A stretch of DNA of 64,000 nucleotides from Gemmatimonadota bacterium (GCA_009692185.1 SHZT01000010.1:18979-82978); one strand, 5' to 3'. Shown: positions 52,679-61,327, counted from the first letter of the stretch. Numbers and translations: made by a program. The notes: generated by a model from the sequence alone, not told the origin.

Positions 52679-53056
52679 GTGATCACCAGGATTTCCATAG
52701 TGTCACTCGCGCTCTCCTTGCTCGCTGTCCCCGTCGTGCTCGCACAAGGCGGCCCGGACCAGGCAGCGGTGACCCGCGGAAGAGCCCTCTGGACGCAACG
52801 TGCCTGTTCCGGCTGCCACGGCATCGGAAAGAAGCAAGCGGGCCCGGACCTCGCCGGCGTTGCCCAACGGCGAACCCGGGAATGGATCGGGCGCTTCCTG
52901 AGCGACACCCAGGAAATGCTGAATACCGATCCGACGGCGATGGCCCTGCTGAAGGAATACAAGGGCATCCGCATGCCCTCTCCCAAACTGCCCGAGCCCG
53001 ATGCCGATGCGATCCTGGCTTTCATTGCGTCCCAGGAAGCCAAGTTGAAGAAGTAG
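52679..53056 (+). CDS. Small periplasmic cytochrome c
   Basis: The 125-residue protein has a signal peptide (ending PVVLAQ) and one heme site CSGCH (residues 43-47), with axial Met likely at GIRMPSPKLPEPDADAILAFI. It is a class I c-type cytochrome of about 100 residues after cleavage. It starts at a GTG with GGAG eight bases upstream. It would accept electrons from a membrane oxidoreductase such as the nearby cytochrome b. It stands alone on the plus strand after the DUF155 gene. Confidence 0.88.
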   Translation: MITRISIVSLALSLLAVPVVLAQGGPDQAAVTRGRALWTQRACSGCHGIGKKQAGPDLAGVAQRRTREWIGRFLSDTQEMLNTDPTAMALLKEYKGIRMPSPKLPEPDADAILAFIASQEAKLKK

Positions 53057-53151
53057 AGTCGCTCTAACGTTTTCTTCACGCAGAAATCAGGCCGGGTTTC
53101 ACGCTTTCCTCATATCTGGTGCTTGTGATCCGGCTTGGAAGCAGGCACGAT

Positions 53152-53664
53152 ATGAAAACCAGACACCTGATCGGTGCGGCGGCGGCGCTGGCGCTTGCCG
53201 GCTGTGCATCCCTGCCCGCCCGCGTTCCCCTGATCGCAGACCCGGAAGGCCAGGCGTTGCTACAGGGTGAATGGGTCGGCGACTACTCGAGCCCGTCGAC
53301 CGGGCGCGCCGGCAACATCACGTTCATGCTCGAAACGCACGCGGATTCCACCATTTGCCGCGGCGACGTGATGATGATTCCACAAGGCTCCAACGATGCG
53401 CTTCTGCCCGCCGAGAGCTGGATGTTGGGCGTACAACCGGAATCGACCGCCCCGAGCATACTCCAGATCGAGTTGCTCAAAGTGACCGGTGACCAGCTCA
53501 GCGGGACGATCCAGGCCTATCGTGATCCGGTCACCGGCCATTCGATCTCCACCACCTTCGAGGGCACGATCCGGGGGAACGCGATCACCGGGGAGTTGGT
53601 GTCGGTGGATGCCAAGACGGGCGACCGGTTCACCGGGCCGTGGCAGGTGATTCGGAAGAACTAG
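53152..53664 (+). CDS. Lipoprotein of unknown function
   Basis: The ATG at 53152 gives a textbook lipobox (ALALAGC); an upstream ATG at 53119 would only add unrelated residues. The 170-residue product is predicted all beta (LLQGEWVGDYSSPSTGRAGNITFML, LQIELLKVTGDQLSGTIQAY, FEGTIRGNAITGELV), like a small lipocalin-type domain. No family is named. It is followed by a strong terminator. Confidence 0.7.
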   Translation: MKTRHLIGAAAALALAGCASLPARVPLIADPEGQALLQGEWVGDYSSPSTGRAGNITFMLETHADSTICRGDVMMIPQGSNDALLPAESWMLGVQPESTAPSILQIELLKVTGDQLSGTIQAYRDPVTGHSISTTFEGTIRGNAITGELVSVDAKTGDRFTGPWQVIRKN

Positions 53665-53680
53665 ATCCCGCGGACAGGAA

Positions 53681-53719
53681 AAGAGGGCGCCGGCAAGCAT
53701 CGCCGGCGCCCTCTTGTTT
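53681..53719 (+). terminator. Rho-independent terminator after the lipoprotein gene
   Basis: A perfect 14-bp stem (53681-53694 with 53702-53715, 7-nt loop) is followed by GTTTT. The stem is GC-rich. It sits between the lipoprotein gene and the convergent Spy-like gene. Confidence 0.8.
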
Positions 53720-53739
53720 TCGCCAATCCCGATTGGTCG

Positions 53740-54237
53740 CTAATGCTGGCCGTGCTCCATGTGTCCTGCCGCCGCGTCGACCTTCGCCCGTTGCTCGGCC
53801 GTCAACAATCCCTTGGCCTTTGCTGCCACCGCGAGTTCCGCACCGTGGCCCTCGGCCATCGCGGCCATTGCCAGGCGCGCATGCTCCTTCACCTGCGTCG
53901 CGTTGGGTGCCGCCGCTTCGAACACCTTGGCGAGCTGGGCATGATGCGCGTCGTGATCGGCCTGTGCCTTCGCCTTGGCCTGCCTGACATCGGATGCCAG
54001 GGTCCCGAGCTTGGCTACCTGGTCTGTCGTGAGGGCGAGCTCGACTTCCTTCTCCAGGAGGGCGGCCGGGACATAGGCATTGATCGACGCCATGGCGGCC
54101 ATGTGCTCCTCCATCCCCGTCATTCCCGCCATCTGTCCCATGTCTTGATGGGCGGGCTGCTGGGCCGACAAGCGGCCCGCGACGAGCGTGCCGGCCAGGG
54201 CCAGTGCCGGGCCGAGTGCGCGTGGAATCGTGTTCAC
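53740..54237 (-). CDS. Periplasmic Spy/CpxP-like (LTXXQ) Met/His-rich protein
   Basis: The 165-residue protein has a signal peptide (ending RLSAQQ). A Met/His-rich segment HQDMGQMAGMTGMEEHMAAM is followed by a helical region with LALTTDQVAKLGTLA and the LLTAEQRAKVD motif, matching the LTxxQ repeat of Spy/CpxP proteins. It ends HMEHGQH. Such proteins act as periplasmic chaperones or sense metal stress. The GTG start is supported by GGAGG seven bases upstream. Fits the metal-resistance neighbourhood. Confidence 0.75.
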   Translation of the reverse strand: MNTIPRALGPALALAGTLVAGRLSAQQPAHQDMGQMAGMTGMEEHMAAMASINAYVPAALLEKEVELALTTDQVAKLGTLASDVRQAKAKAQADHDAHHAQLAKVFEAAAPNATQVKEHARLAMAAMAEGHGAELAVAAKAKGLLTAEQRAKVDAAAGHMEHGQH

Positions 54238-54365
54238 GTTGTGGCCTCCAGTTGGTTTATCCGCGGCATTCTACCGGCCGCGCGTGAAGGACGCCGGGGG
54301 CCGATCATGAAGAAATCTTCGCTCTCAGAAATCTGGCGCGGGCGGAAACCCATATCGCAGTCGCC

Positions 54366-54443
54366 ATGACAAAACGAACCAGCGTCTACATCGTGCCCAC
54401 GGACACGTGGTACCTGGAACGGCGGATCTACGTGGCCGGGGGG
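54366..54443 (+). pseudogene. Possible N-terminal remnant of a small membrane-associated protein
   Basis: From ATG 54366 the reading VYIVPTDTWYLERRIYVAGG looks like the start of a small conserved protein. After about residue 26 the frame runs antisense through the thioesterase gene and loses protein character. It ends near an inverted repeat (54441-54481). It may be the stub of a gene lost in a rearrangement; the family assignment is uncertain. Confidence 0.3.
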
Positions 54444-54481
54444 TCACCCGGCACTACCAGCGATGATACGCCGGGTGACCC
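54441..54481. repeat. 12-bp perfect inverted repeat at the thioesterase 3' end
   Basis: GGGTCACCCGGC (54441-54452) and GCCGGGTGACCC (54470-54481) form a perfect 12-bp inverted repeat with a 17-nt loop. It covers the stop codon of the minus-strand thioesterase gene. No T-run follows on either strand, so it is not a standard terminator. Confidence 0.6.
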
Positions 54482-54918
54482 GGTTTCACCGCGACGAAGG
54501 TTCCCCGGCAGGTTGCGCAGACTTCACCTTTGGCCCGAAGCTCGGCATCGATCACCGCCCGATCACCCTTCGACTCGGCAACGCGTGCCACCAGGGTCAG
54601 CGGCCCATCGGTGGGCGTAGGGCGCTTGAGCTTCACATGGAAGTCGGCGGTGACCGTGCACGGCGGGCTGTCCGCGCCCGCCTGGTTCATCAGGTGCCAG
54701 GCGGCCGTCCAGTTGGAGTGGCAATCCAGCAATGTGCCGATGATCCCACCGTTCAGCACGCCAGGGAACGCCTCGTGGTACGGCTCTGGGCGCCACTCGG
54801 CCACGACTTCATCGCCCTTGGCGAAACTGCGAATGTGCAGCCCCCGCTCGTTCGCAGGTCCACATCCGAAGCAACTGTTATGCGGAGCGTACTGCTCCTG
54901 CAAGGACTTGTCTGACAT
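54454..54918 (-). CDS. PaaI-type hotdog thioesterase
   Basis: The 154-residue protein begins CFGCGPANERGLHIRSF, the usual start of this thioesterase group. It continues FPGVLNGGIIGTLLDCHSNWTAAWHLM (central helix) and VTADFHVKLKRPTPTDGPLTLVARV. It should hydrolyse short acyl-CoA thioesters. It is separate in sequence from the thioesterase at 34903-35334. The ATG at 54918 diverges from the MgtC/DUF4010 gene, with 31 bp between. Confidence 0.8.
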   Translation of the reverse strand: MSDKSLQEQYAPHNSCFGCGPANERGLHIRSFAKGDEVVAEWRPEPYHEAFPGVLNGGIIGTLLDCHSNWTAAWHLMNQAGADSPPCTVTADFHVKLKRPTPTDGPLTLVARVAESKGDRAVIDAELRAKGEVCATCRGTFVAVKPGHPAYHRW

Positions 54919-54949
54919 GGTCCCTCCTCGATCGGTACATTAAGCGCCC

Positions 54950-56233
54950 ATGTATGAGACCCTGATGAGCACCGAACTGGCAACCGCCGTACGCCTCGCC
55001 GTGGCTGCCCTGTGCGGATTGGCCGTGGGCATTGAGCGCGAATGGTCGGGACACGCATCCGGCCCCCACGCGCGTTTCGCGGGCGCGCGGACATTCTTCC
55101 TGCTCGGCTTGCTCGGCGGCTTCGCCGGCACGCTGGCCGACGACGGGCTCGTGCCTATGGCCATGGTCTTCGTGGCGGGCGGGCTCTCGCTGGCGGTCGC
55201 CGCCTACGTCATGGCCGTGACCCGGGGGCCCGGCGCGGACGGAACCACCGAGTCGGCATCCGCGCTGGTCCTCATGCTGGGCGTGGCCGCCGGCCTCGGG
55301 CACCTGGTCGTGGCCAGCGGCGCGGCAGCGCTCGTGGTCCTGGTGCTGGCGGAGAAGACCCGCATCCACGCGTTCGTGAAACAGATCGGCCAGCAGGAAA
55401 TGCAGGCCGCGCTCTACTTCGCCGTGCTGTCGCTCGTCTTCCTGCCAATCCTGCCCGAAGGACCGTACGGACCCTTCGGCGGAATCCGGCCCCGCGGACT
55501 GTGGACCGTCGTCCTGATCTTTTCCGGTCTCAACTTCGCCGGCTACCTCGCTCGGCGGGCCCTCGGCGAGCACCGGGGGTATGGGGCCACCGGGGCGCTT
55601 GGCGGGCTGGTCTCGTCCACGGCCGTCACGCTCGCGTTCTCACGCCAGAGCCGCGAAGGCCGCGGGTTGGAATCGCCCCTCGCCTTCGGCGTGCTCGCCG
55701 CGTGCACCATGCTCATACCGCAGCTCCTGATATCGACGCTCGTGCTCGAGCCGTCCCTGACACCTGCGGTGACGTGGTACCTCCTGCCACCGCTGGTCGT
55801 GGGAGCCGCGTGGGTCGTGATCGGCTTGCGACGGCGCGCACCAGAAGGGACGACACGCGGCGCCCTGGTAGACGGCAACCCGCTCCAGCTCGGGTCCGCC
55901 CTGCGGATGGCGCTGGCATTCCAGGGCGTCCTCGTCGTGGTCTACTTCGCCCGGCAGTGGTTCGGGGACGGGGGTCTCCTGGCGACGGCCGGCCTGCTCG
56001 GGCTCACCGACATGGATGCCCTGACCTACTCGATGACTCGCCTCGTGCAGACCGGTGGTTCCACCGCGTTCGCGGCCGAGGCGGTCGCCGTCGGAATGCT
56101 GTCGAACACGCTGCTCAAGTTGACCCTCACCCTGACGCTCGGATCCCCGGCGTTCAAACGCGTGGCATCCACCGGACTCGTGCTCCTGGCCCTGGCCAGC
56201 CTGCTGGGCCTCTGGCTCGGCAGATCTTCATGA
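54950..56233 (+). CDS. MgtC/DUF4010 family membrane protein
   Basis: The 427-residue protein has about eleven transmembrane segments. The first domain has the MgtC-like LCGLAVGIEREW and FAGARTFFLLGLLGG motifs. The second is a DUF4010-type region with GGLVSSTAVTLAFSRQS and GLLGLTDMDALTYSM. Bacterial members are uncharacterised; MgtC itself affects magnesium adaptation, but function cannot be carried over. It lies 31 bp from the divergent thioesterase gene. Confidence 0.82.
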   Translation: MYETLMSTELATAVRLAVAALCGLAVGIEREWSGHASGPHARFAGARTFFLLGLLGGFAGTLADDGLVPMAMVFVAGGLSLAVAAYVMAVTRGPGADGTTESASALVLMLGVAAGLGHLVVASGAAALVVLVLAEKTRIHAFVKQIGQQEMQAALYFAVLSLVFLPILPEGPYGPFGGIRPRGLWTVVLIFSGLNFAGYLARRALGEHRGYGATGALGGLVSSTAVTLAFSRQSREGRGLESPLAFGVLAACTMLIPQLLISTLVLEPSLTPAVTWYLLPPLVVGAAWVVIGLRRRAPEGTTRGALVDGNPLQLGSALRMALAFQGVLVVVYFARQWFGDGGLLATAGLLGLTDMDALTYSMTRLVQTGGSTAFAAEAVAVGMLSNTLLKLTLTLTLGSPAFKRVASTGLVLLALASLLGLWLGRSS

Positions 56234-56307
56234 GGATTTCACATCCGCCTGACCGTGGCCGTTCTACACTTGCGTTGAACCGTCAAGATCGGCCGAAACG
56301 GAGGGTT
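56234..56307. other. Short intergenic sequence, no gene seen
   Basis: This stretch follows the DUF4010 gene and precedes a small frame at 56308. Nothing beyond a Shine-Dalgarno sequence (GGAGGG just before 56308) is visible. The sequence from 56497 to 56674, before the next gene, shows no convincing coding frame or clear promoter. Confidence 0.4.
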
Positions 56308-56496
56308 ATGCGGAAACCGCGAGTGAAGGAAGCCAGGCTCTCGAGTCGCCCCGGGAAACATGTGGCGGCCTCGAAAGTCCCGGATCCACAGGTTTCCGAG
56401 ACGTCCGAGCCAAATCAACCGTTGCTGGTTTTTGACGAAGGGGAACACCTGCGTGGACTCTGGGTGACCCTGGGTCTTGCCGACGTGGCAGACTGA
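56308..56496 (+). CDS. Possible small protein of 62 residues
   Basis: An ATG directly after GGAGGG opens 62 codons. The product is basic at the start (RKPRVKEARLSSRPGKH) and ordinary-looking at the end (PLLVFDEGEHLRGLWVTLGLADVAD). The good ribosome site and coding-like C-terminus favour a real small gene, but no family is recognised. It could be a gene remnant. Confidence 0.35.
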   Translation: MRKPRVKEARLSSRPGKHVAASKVPDPQVSETSEPNQPLLVFDEGEHLRGLWVTLGLADVAD

Positions 56497-56674
56497 GCCC
56501 CAATCAAGGTCTCCAGCGATTACCGGGCCGCCACGGCCTCTGCACGTTTGAGTCCCTGCACAACGCCTCCCCCGTCCACATGCACGGCTGTAGGCTACGT
56601 GAGGCAACTTGTACCGAAGGGGTGCCAGGAACCAAGAAGACCGCAGACTAACGCCCTATCATTAAGAGAACACC

Positions 56675-57175
56675 ATGACCTGGATCAAGCTCCACCTCAT
56701 GATCAACCACTTCCCGGTCATCCTGACCGTGGTGGGCACCGCCGCCTGCATCCTCGGCGCGGGCCGGCACATCCGGCAGGCATGGACCTATGGCGCGCTG
56801 ACCCTGGCGCTGGCGGGCGTATGCGCCATCCCGGCGTGGATAACGGGGAACCAGTCGCACATCGTGATGGAAGACGAAATCGGCATTCCGGAAGGCGTGG
56901 TCGAGCCGCACGAGTTGATGGGAGAAGCGACCATGTGGATCATGATTCCCATGGCCGGGCTGGCGGCCTTCACATTGTGGCGGGCGAGTCAGGAAGCGCG
57001 CCGCGGGCCATTACCGAATTGGGTGCGCCCGACGCTCCTCACGTTCGGTATCGCCGGATCGGTGATGATCGGCTACACCGCCTTGCTCGGCGGGCGCATC
57101 GGCCACAACGCCGCCACGATCGAGGCAATACGGTCCGACAGCGCCCGCACGAGTCCCAGGGCGCCGCCGCGGTAG
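56675..57175 (+). CDS. DUF2231-like membrane protein (second copy)
   Basis: The 166-residue protein has four transmembrane segments and the family opening IKLHLMINHFPVILTVVG, with His in HLMINHFP. A loop carries HIVMEDEIGIPEGVVEPHELMGEA. A related protein is encoded at 17969-18397. In other genomes such proteins accompany cytochrome c genes; here the convergent neighbour is a cytochrome c-containing gene ending one base away. Function unknown. Confidence 0.75.
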   Translation: MTWIKLHLMINHFPVILTVVGTAACILGAGRHIRQAWTYGALTLALAGVCAIPAWITGNQSHIVMEDEIGIPEGVVEPHELMGEATMWIMIPMAGLAAFTLWRASQEARRGPLPNWVRPTLLTFGIAGSVMIGYTALLGGRIGHNAATIEAIRSDSARTSPRAPPR

Positions 57176-57176
57176 G

Positions 57177-58151
57177 TCACCAGCCAGCGGTCAGCGCACC
57201 GTCGGCGAAATCCCAGAGCACAAAGGCCACGAGCCGCGCGTCCCTCGAGGGACCCGCCACCGGCACTTCGATGCCGATCGATGCGGCCACGTGACCAAGG
57301 CGCGAGAGTTGCACCCAGAGCTGCGGTGCGAGGGTCAGCTCCTGCGGGCCCACTCGCGGAATCGCCCAACTCGCTTCGAGCATCGGCACAAACCGCCCGA
57401 TTTCCCGGCCCGCCCCGAAGTTGACCGTCGCACCCGCGAACCCGTCCTCGATGGTCGCCAGCACCTCGGCCTGGACCGGCGTCACTCCCCCGGGGTTCGC
57501 GCCGAAAGACAGGAACGGCTCGATCTCCCACTCGGCCTGCCGCCCCAGGGCCGGGGTCAGCTCGAGGCCGACGCTTGCGATCATCAGGCGCGGCAGGCTG
57601 TGCCACAGGTTGTATTTGGCGGCTGCCGTGATGCCCCCGAACACGTCGCCCCCGTCCAGCACCGTACGGACCACGCCCTCCAGCTGAAACCGCGGCCCGA
57701 TCCGGCGCTCGTAGATCAGCGACTGCTCCCTGCCCTCCGCGACGAGGACAACCTCGTTCTCCGGAAACGCTTTCTCCGAATAGACCGCGCGAGGAAAGTT
57801 CAACTCCCCCGGTGGCCAGGCGGGGTCCGTGCAGAGGGACTTGAGGTAGCGAACGACCCAGGTGATCTGGTCCGCCGAAGCCCCGTCCCCGAACGACGGC
57901 ATGTCGAGGGACAGACCGTAAGCCTCCCCACCGTCGCGCACGATCCCGGTCCACTGCTCTTCCGGTTCAGCGGAACTGATACGGCAATTGGCAAGATCCG
58001 CGGCCGGGACCTCCAGACGCGTCATTGTCTTCGAGACGCCGCGACCGTCAGCCCCGTGGCATGAACTGCACCACTTGGCGTAGAGGACGGCCCCGGTATC
58101 GGCCGGCGCCGGATTGGCGAGCGCAGCAAACAGCACCACTGATACGAACAT
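57177..58151 (-). CDS. Cytochrome c domain fused to a beta-barrel-like domain
   Basis: The 324-residue protein has a signal peptide (ending NPAPA) and an N-terminal class I cytochrome c (heme site CSSCH at residues about 28-32, likely axial Met in LDMPSFGDG) to residue ~107. The C-terminal ~200 residues are strand-rich (SLIYERRIGPRFQLEGVVRTV, PRLMIASVGLELTPALG, EWEIEPFLSFGANPG, LVAFVLWDFADGALTAGW) and resemble an outer-membrane barrel. It would be a heme protein tied to the outer membrane. It ends one base from the convergent DUF2231-like gene. Confidence 0.75.
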   Translation of the reverse strand: MFVSVVLFAALANPAPADTGAVLYAKWCSSCHGADGRGVSKTMTRLEVPAADLANCRISSAEPEEQWTGIVRDGGEAYGLSLDMPSFGDGASADQITWVVRYLKSLCTDPAWPPGELNFPRAVYSEKAFPENEVVLVAEGREQSLIYERRIGPRFQLEGVVRTVLDGGDVFGGITAAAKYNLWHSLPRLMIASVGLELTPALGRQAEWEIEPFLSFGANPGGVTPVQAEVLATIEDGFAGATVNFGAGREIGRFVPMLEASWAIPRVGPQELTLAPQLWVQLSRLGHVAASIGIEVPVAGPSRDARLVAFVLWDFADGALTAGW

Positions 58152-58255
58152 GGGTGAAGCTCCCGTGGAGAGAGCGGTGTGGAGTATCGACCGCGAGCGT
58201 GAAAAAGGCGAGGTCCTGCGCTGAAGACGGCCTCAGGGCAGTCGCCGAGAGACGC

Positions 58256-59188
58256 TCAGGGATTGGGATGGTGCATTACCGCCCCGCACGAAGCCATGCA
58301 GCTGGCCTGTACCTGCCGGGCCCAGGCATCCACAGCCTGCACGGCCGCGACCACCGCAACCGGATTCTCCTCCTGGATGTAGTGGCCGGCACCTGGGACC
58401 GTGTCGGCCCGGAAGGCGCGCAATGAGCCCCGCAGGAGAGCGACACCGTCTTCCCGAACACCAGCGGCGTGCTTGGCGCCGCCGACCAGCAACAAGACCG
58501 GTGCCTGTATGTCCGGCAGACGCGGCTTGAGCTTCTCCGGTTCCCTCGCCCTGGCCATCGCCATGAAGGAAATCAGCGTGGCGTCCAGGTTCGCCGCCGC
58601 GCCCGCCGTGTACCCGCTGATGACGTCGTCGTTGATCCAGGTCGTGTCGCCGGCCGACTCGATCAGCGATTGGCGGATCTTCCGGCGAATGAGCCGTACG
58701 CCGCCAAGCCACTTGATCCATGGCGCAAACGCCGCGAATCGGCGCGTCCCCGGCGTTGCCGACCCTTCGACCGGACCGGCGTCAATCGAGATCACCGACT
58801 GCACCAGGTCCGGCCGGCGGTACGCGAGCCGGAATCCGATCGATGCCCCAGCCGAGTGTCCGACCACGATCGCATGGTCGATCCCGATCTGCGTCAGGAC
58901 ATTACCGAGACGATCCGCCTGGGCTGCCTGTGAATAGTCCGCACGCCGGGGCCGGCTGGAATTCCCGATCCCGAGCGGCTCGATCACGATCGCGCGGTAG
59001 CCCTGCTCCGCCAGCAGCGGCAGAACGCGACGGAACCCGAACGCGGCGCCGAACAGCCCGGGAATGAGCACGACCGCAGGCCCTGTCCCCATTTCGGTGA
59101 CGTACAGCGACTCCGCGCGGGCCACGGCCACGTGGTACGCGCGCCCGCTGTCCGCCATCACCATGGCCGTCAACACCAAGAGCATCAT
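58256..59188 (-). CDS. Alpha/beta hydrolase with N-terminal signal
   Basis: The 310-residue protein has a short hydrophobic start. The alpha/beta hydrolase fold has VLIPGLFGAAFGF (oxyanion loop), the nucleophile Ser in VVGHSAGASIG, an acidic residue near VLLLVGG and the His in VPGAGHYIQEENP. The full catalytic triad is present. It would hydrolyse an ester, amide or lactone. The substrate is unknown. The C-terminus carries two Cys (SCMASCG). Confidence 0.8.
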   Translation of the reverse strand: MMLLVLTAMVMADSGRAYHVAVARAESLYVTEMGTGPAVVLIPGLFGAAFGFRRVLPLLAEQGYRAIVIEPLGIGNSSRPRRADYSQAAQADRLGNVLTQIGIDHAIVVGHSAGASIGFRLAYRRPDLVQSVISIDAGPVEGSATPGTRRFAAFAPWIKWLGGVRLIRRKIRQSLIESAGDTTWINDDVISGYTAGAAANLDATLISFMAMARAREPEKLKPRLPDIQAPVLLLVGGAKHAAGVREDGVALLRGSLRAFRADTVPGAGHYIQEENPVAVVAAVQAVDAWARQVQASCMASCGAVMHHPNP

Positions 59189-59259
59189 GGGAGAAAGAAA
59201 GCACGGGGACGGGCGTCGCGGAACACGAACCCGTATCCTGTTAGGTTGCGGGCTCGAGG

Positions 59260-60168
59260 ATGTCGGTTACGAACAGTCAGCAGCCGAAAGGTGAAATGGG
59301 GCAGAGGCAGACCAGCAACGGGGCCGTCGTCGTGACGGGCGCATCATCCGGCATCGGCGCGGCGATCGTACGAGACCTCGCCGAGCGCGGCTTCCGGGTG
59401 TTCGGCACCGTGCGTCGCGCGCGGGATGGCGAGGAGGTCGAAGCCGCCGGCGGCATTCCCGTGACCCTCGATGTCGCCTACATACCGGGAATCGAACGCG
59501 CGAAGGACGCCGTGGAGCGGAGTCTTGGCGGCCTCCCACTCAGGGCCCTGGTCAACAACGCCGGCATTGCGGCGGTCGGCGCCATCGAGCTTCTGGATCT
59601 GGACGTGCTCCGGAAGGCGCTCGAGGTGAACGTCGTGGGTGCCGTGGCCGTGACCCAGGCGTTCCTCCCGTTGCTGCGCGCGGCGAAAGGCCGCGTGGTG
59701 AACATCAGCTCGGTATCCGCGCGAATGGCCCTGCCGTTTGCCGGGCCGTACGCGGCGTCCAAGGCCGCGCTCGAAGCCATCTCCGACAGCCTCCGCCGGG
59801 AGCTGCTGCCGACCGGGGTGGACGTGATCGTGATCCAGCCGGGGAGCGTACGGACGCCTATCTGGGGGAAAATCGCCGAGATTGATCTCCGGCGTTTCGC
59901 CGGGACGATCTACGAACCGGCGCTGACCCGGCTCCGCGACCAGGCCCTCAAGGCCGGCAAGCACGGCCTGCCCCCGGAAGCCGTCGCCCAGGCCGTGTTC
60001 CGCGCGATCACCCAGCGCCGCCCGCCGACGCGCATTCTCGTGGTGGGGCGTGGCCAGTGGTTTCAACGGGTGGTCAGGATTCTGCCAGACCGGTTCCTGG
60101 ACTGGATTGTGAAACGAAGACTCTGGAGGGGGCGAAGGGAAAAGGGAAAAGAGAAAAGGGAAAAGTAG
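59260..60168 (+). CDS. Short-chain dehydrogenase/reductase
   Basis: The 302-residue SDR has the NAD(P) loop VTGASSGIG, the NNAG motif, catalytic Ser in NISSVSARM and YxxxK as YAASK. It interconverts an alcohol and a ketone. The basic C-terminal tail (RRLWRGRREKGKEKREK) is encoded by a purine-rich tract that forms one arm of a long terminator hairpin. Start at ATG 59260; a later start at 59296 is possible. Confidence 0.85.
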   Translation: MSVTNSQQPKGEMGQRQTSNGAVVVTGASSGIGAAIVRDLAERGFRVFGTVRRARDGEEVEAAGGIPVTLDVAYIPGIERAKDAVERSLGGLPLRALVNNAGIAAVGAIELLDLDVLRKALEVNVVGAVAVTQAFLPLLRAAKGRVVNISSVSARMALPFAGPYAASKAALEAISDSLRRELLPTGVDVIVIQPGSVRTPIWGKIAEIDLRRFAGTIYEPALTRLRDQALKAGKHGLPPEAVAQAVFRAITQRRPPTRILVVGRGQWFQRVVRILPDRFLDWIVKRRLWRGRREKGKEKREK

Positions 60169-60220
60169 AGCGGGCCTGAAGAGACTTTACTTTTCCCTTT
60201 TCCCGTTTCCCCTTTCCCGC
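60132..60220. terminator. Long bidirectional terminator between SDR and proline dehydrogenase
   Basis: Arms 60132-60167 (GGGAAAA-type words) and 60188-60220 (the complementary TTTTCCC words) pair over about 33 bp with a 20-nt loop. The left arm contains the SDR stop codon, and the right arm ends 4 bp before the proline dehydrogenase stop. T-rich sequence occurs within the right arm rather than after a compact stem. Confidence 0.65.
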
Positions 60221-60223
60221 TTC

Positions 60224-61144
60224 TCAGCCAAACATGCTCTTGATCACGAACCACACGTTGGCCGGCCGCTCGGCCAGCCGCCGCATGTACCACGGGAACC
60301 AGTAGGCCCCGTAGCTGATCAAGACCCGCACGCGGTAGCCCTCGTTCGCCAGCCGGTCCTGGTCCGCCCGGCCGATTCCGTAGAGCATCTGCACTTCGTA
60401 CGCGTCGCGCGACACCTTGAGTTCCTCAGCCAGTTGCTGAATCCGGCTCCCGAGCTTCATGTCGTGCGTCCCGAACCCCACCCTGGAGCCGTTCTTGCCC
60501 GCCACCGACTGGAGGAGCGTGCGCGCGAGCTTGAAGTACTCCTCATCCACGTCGCGCTTGTCGGGGAACGCGACCGCCGACGTTTCGCTGTACGCCCCCT
60601 TCACCAGCCGGATCGACGGCCCGATCGGAATGAGCGATTCCAGGTCACGCGCCGTGCGGCGCAGGTAGGCCTGAATGCAGACGCCGACGTTGGCGTACTC
60701 CTGCCGGACCTTTCGGTAGAGATCGAGCGTGGCGTCGACGTAGCTCGAATCCTCCATGTCGATCCACAGGAAGTTCCCGCCGTCCGCGGCGCGCTTCGCC
60801 AGGCCGAGCACGAACGCGAGCGTCTCCTCCCGGCTCACGTCGAGGCCCAACTGGGTGAGCTTGACCGAAACGTGCGCGTCGAGTCCGGTGGGGGAAATGC
60901 GGCTGAGCACCGAGAGATAATGGTCGGCGACGGCCTTGCCTTCGGAGAGCTGGGTGATGTTCTCGCCCAGCTGGGTCAGGACCGTGGACATTCGCCGGGG
61001 GCGAAGCGTCTGGGCGGCGGCAAGCGCGGAATCCACGTCCGCGCCGGGCATGAACCGGAGGACGGCCCGCCGCGCAAATGAGCGGCGGGTCATCTGTTCG
61101 CCCAGCCAGCGCTGGCGGGAAGCCCACAAGAAGAATAGGCGCAT
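60224..61144 (-). CDS. Proline dehydrogenase
   Basis: The 306-residue flavoenzyme oxidises proline to pyrroline-5-carboxylate and passes electrons to quinone. It has the PRODH barrel: HVSVKLTQLGLD, NFLWIDMEDSSYVDATLDLYR, VGVCIQAYLRRT, VKGAYSET, GFGTHD and the substrate-binding YMRRLAER. It lacks the P5C dehydrogenase half of PutA. The open frame begins at 61177 inside a tRNA gene, so the first start clear of the tRNA is ATG 61144; a later ATG at 61093 cannot be excluded. The usual partner gene is not visible here. Confidence 0.85.
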   Translation of the reverse strand: MRLFFLWASRQRWLGEQMTRRSFARRAVLRFMPGADVDSALAAAQTLRPRRMSTVLTQLGENITQLSEGKAVADHYLSVLSRISPTGLDAHVSVKLTQLGLDVSREETLAFVLGLAKRAADGGNFLWIDMEDSSYVDATLDLYRKVRQEYANVGVCIQAYLRRTARDLESLIPIGPSIRLVKGAYSETSAVAFPDKRDVDEEYFKLARTLLQSVAGKNGSRVGFGTHDMKLGSRIQQLAEELKVSRDAYEVQMLYGIGRADQDRLANEGYRVRVLISYGAYWFPWYMRRLAERPANVWFVIKSMFG

Positions 61145-61148
61145 CAAG

Positions 61149-61220
<72 letters not shown>

Positions 61221-61327
61221 GTAGGGACTCTAAGCTCGCCACCCGCACATACTTCCTCAAGCCTACCGAGGAAGCTCGACAGCCCGACGCCGCTGCTGCT
61301 GGCATTTTTGACGGCATTCCGTCCTGA

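Noticed and set aside
54441..54481. 12-bp inverted repeat as terminator of the thioesterase gene
   Set aside because: No T-run follows on either strand and the 17-nt loop is long; kept only as a repeat.
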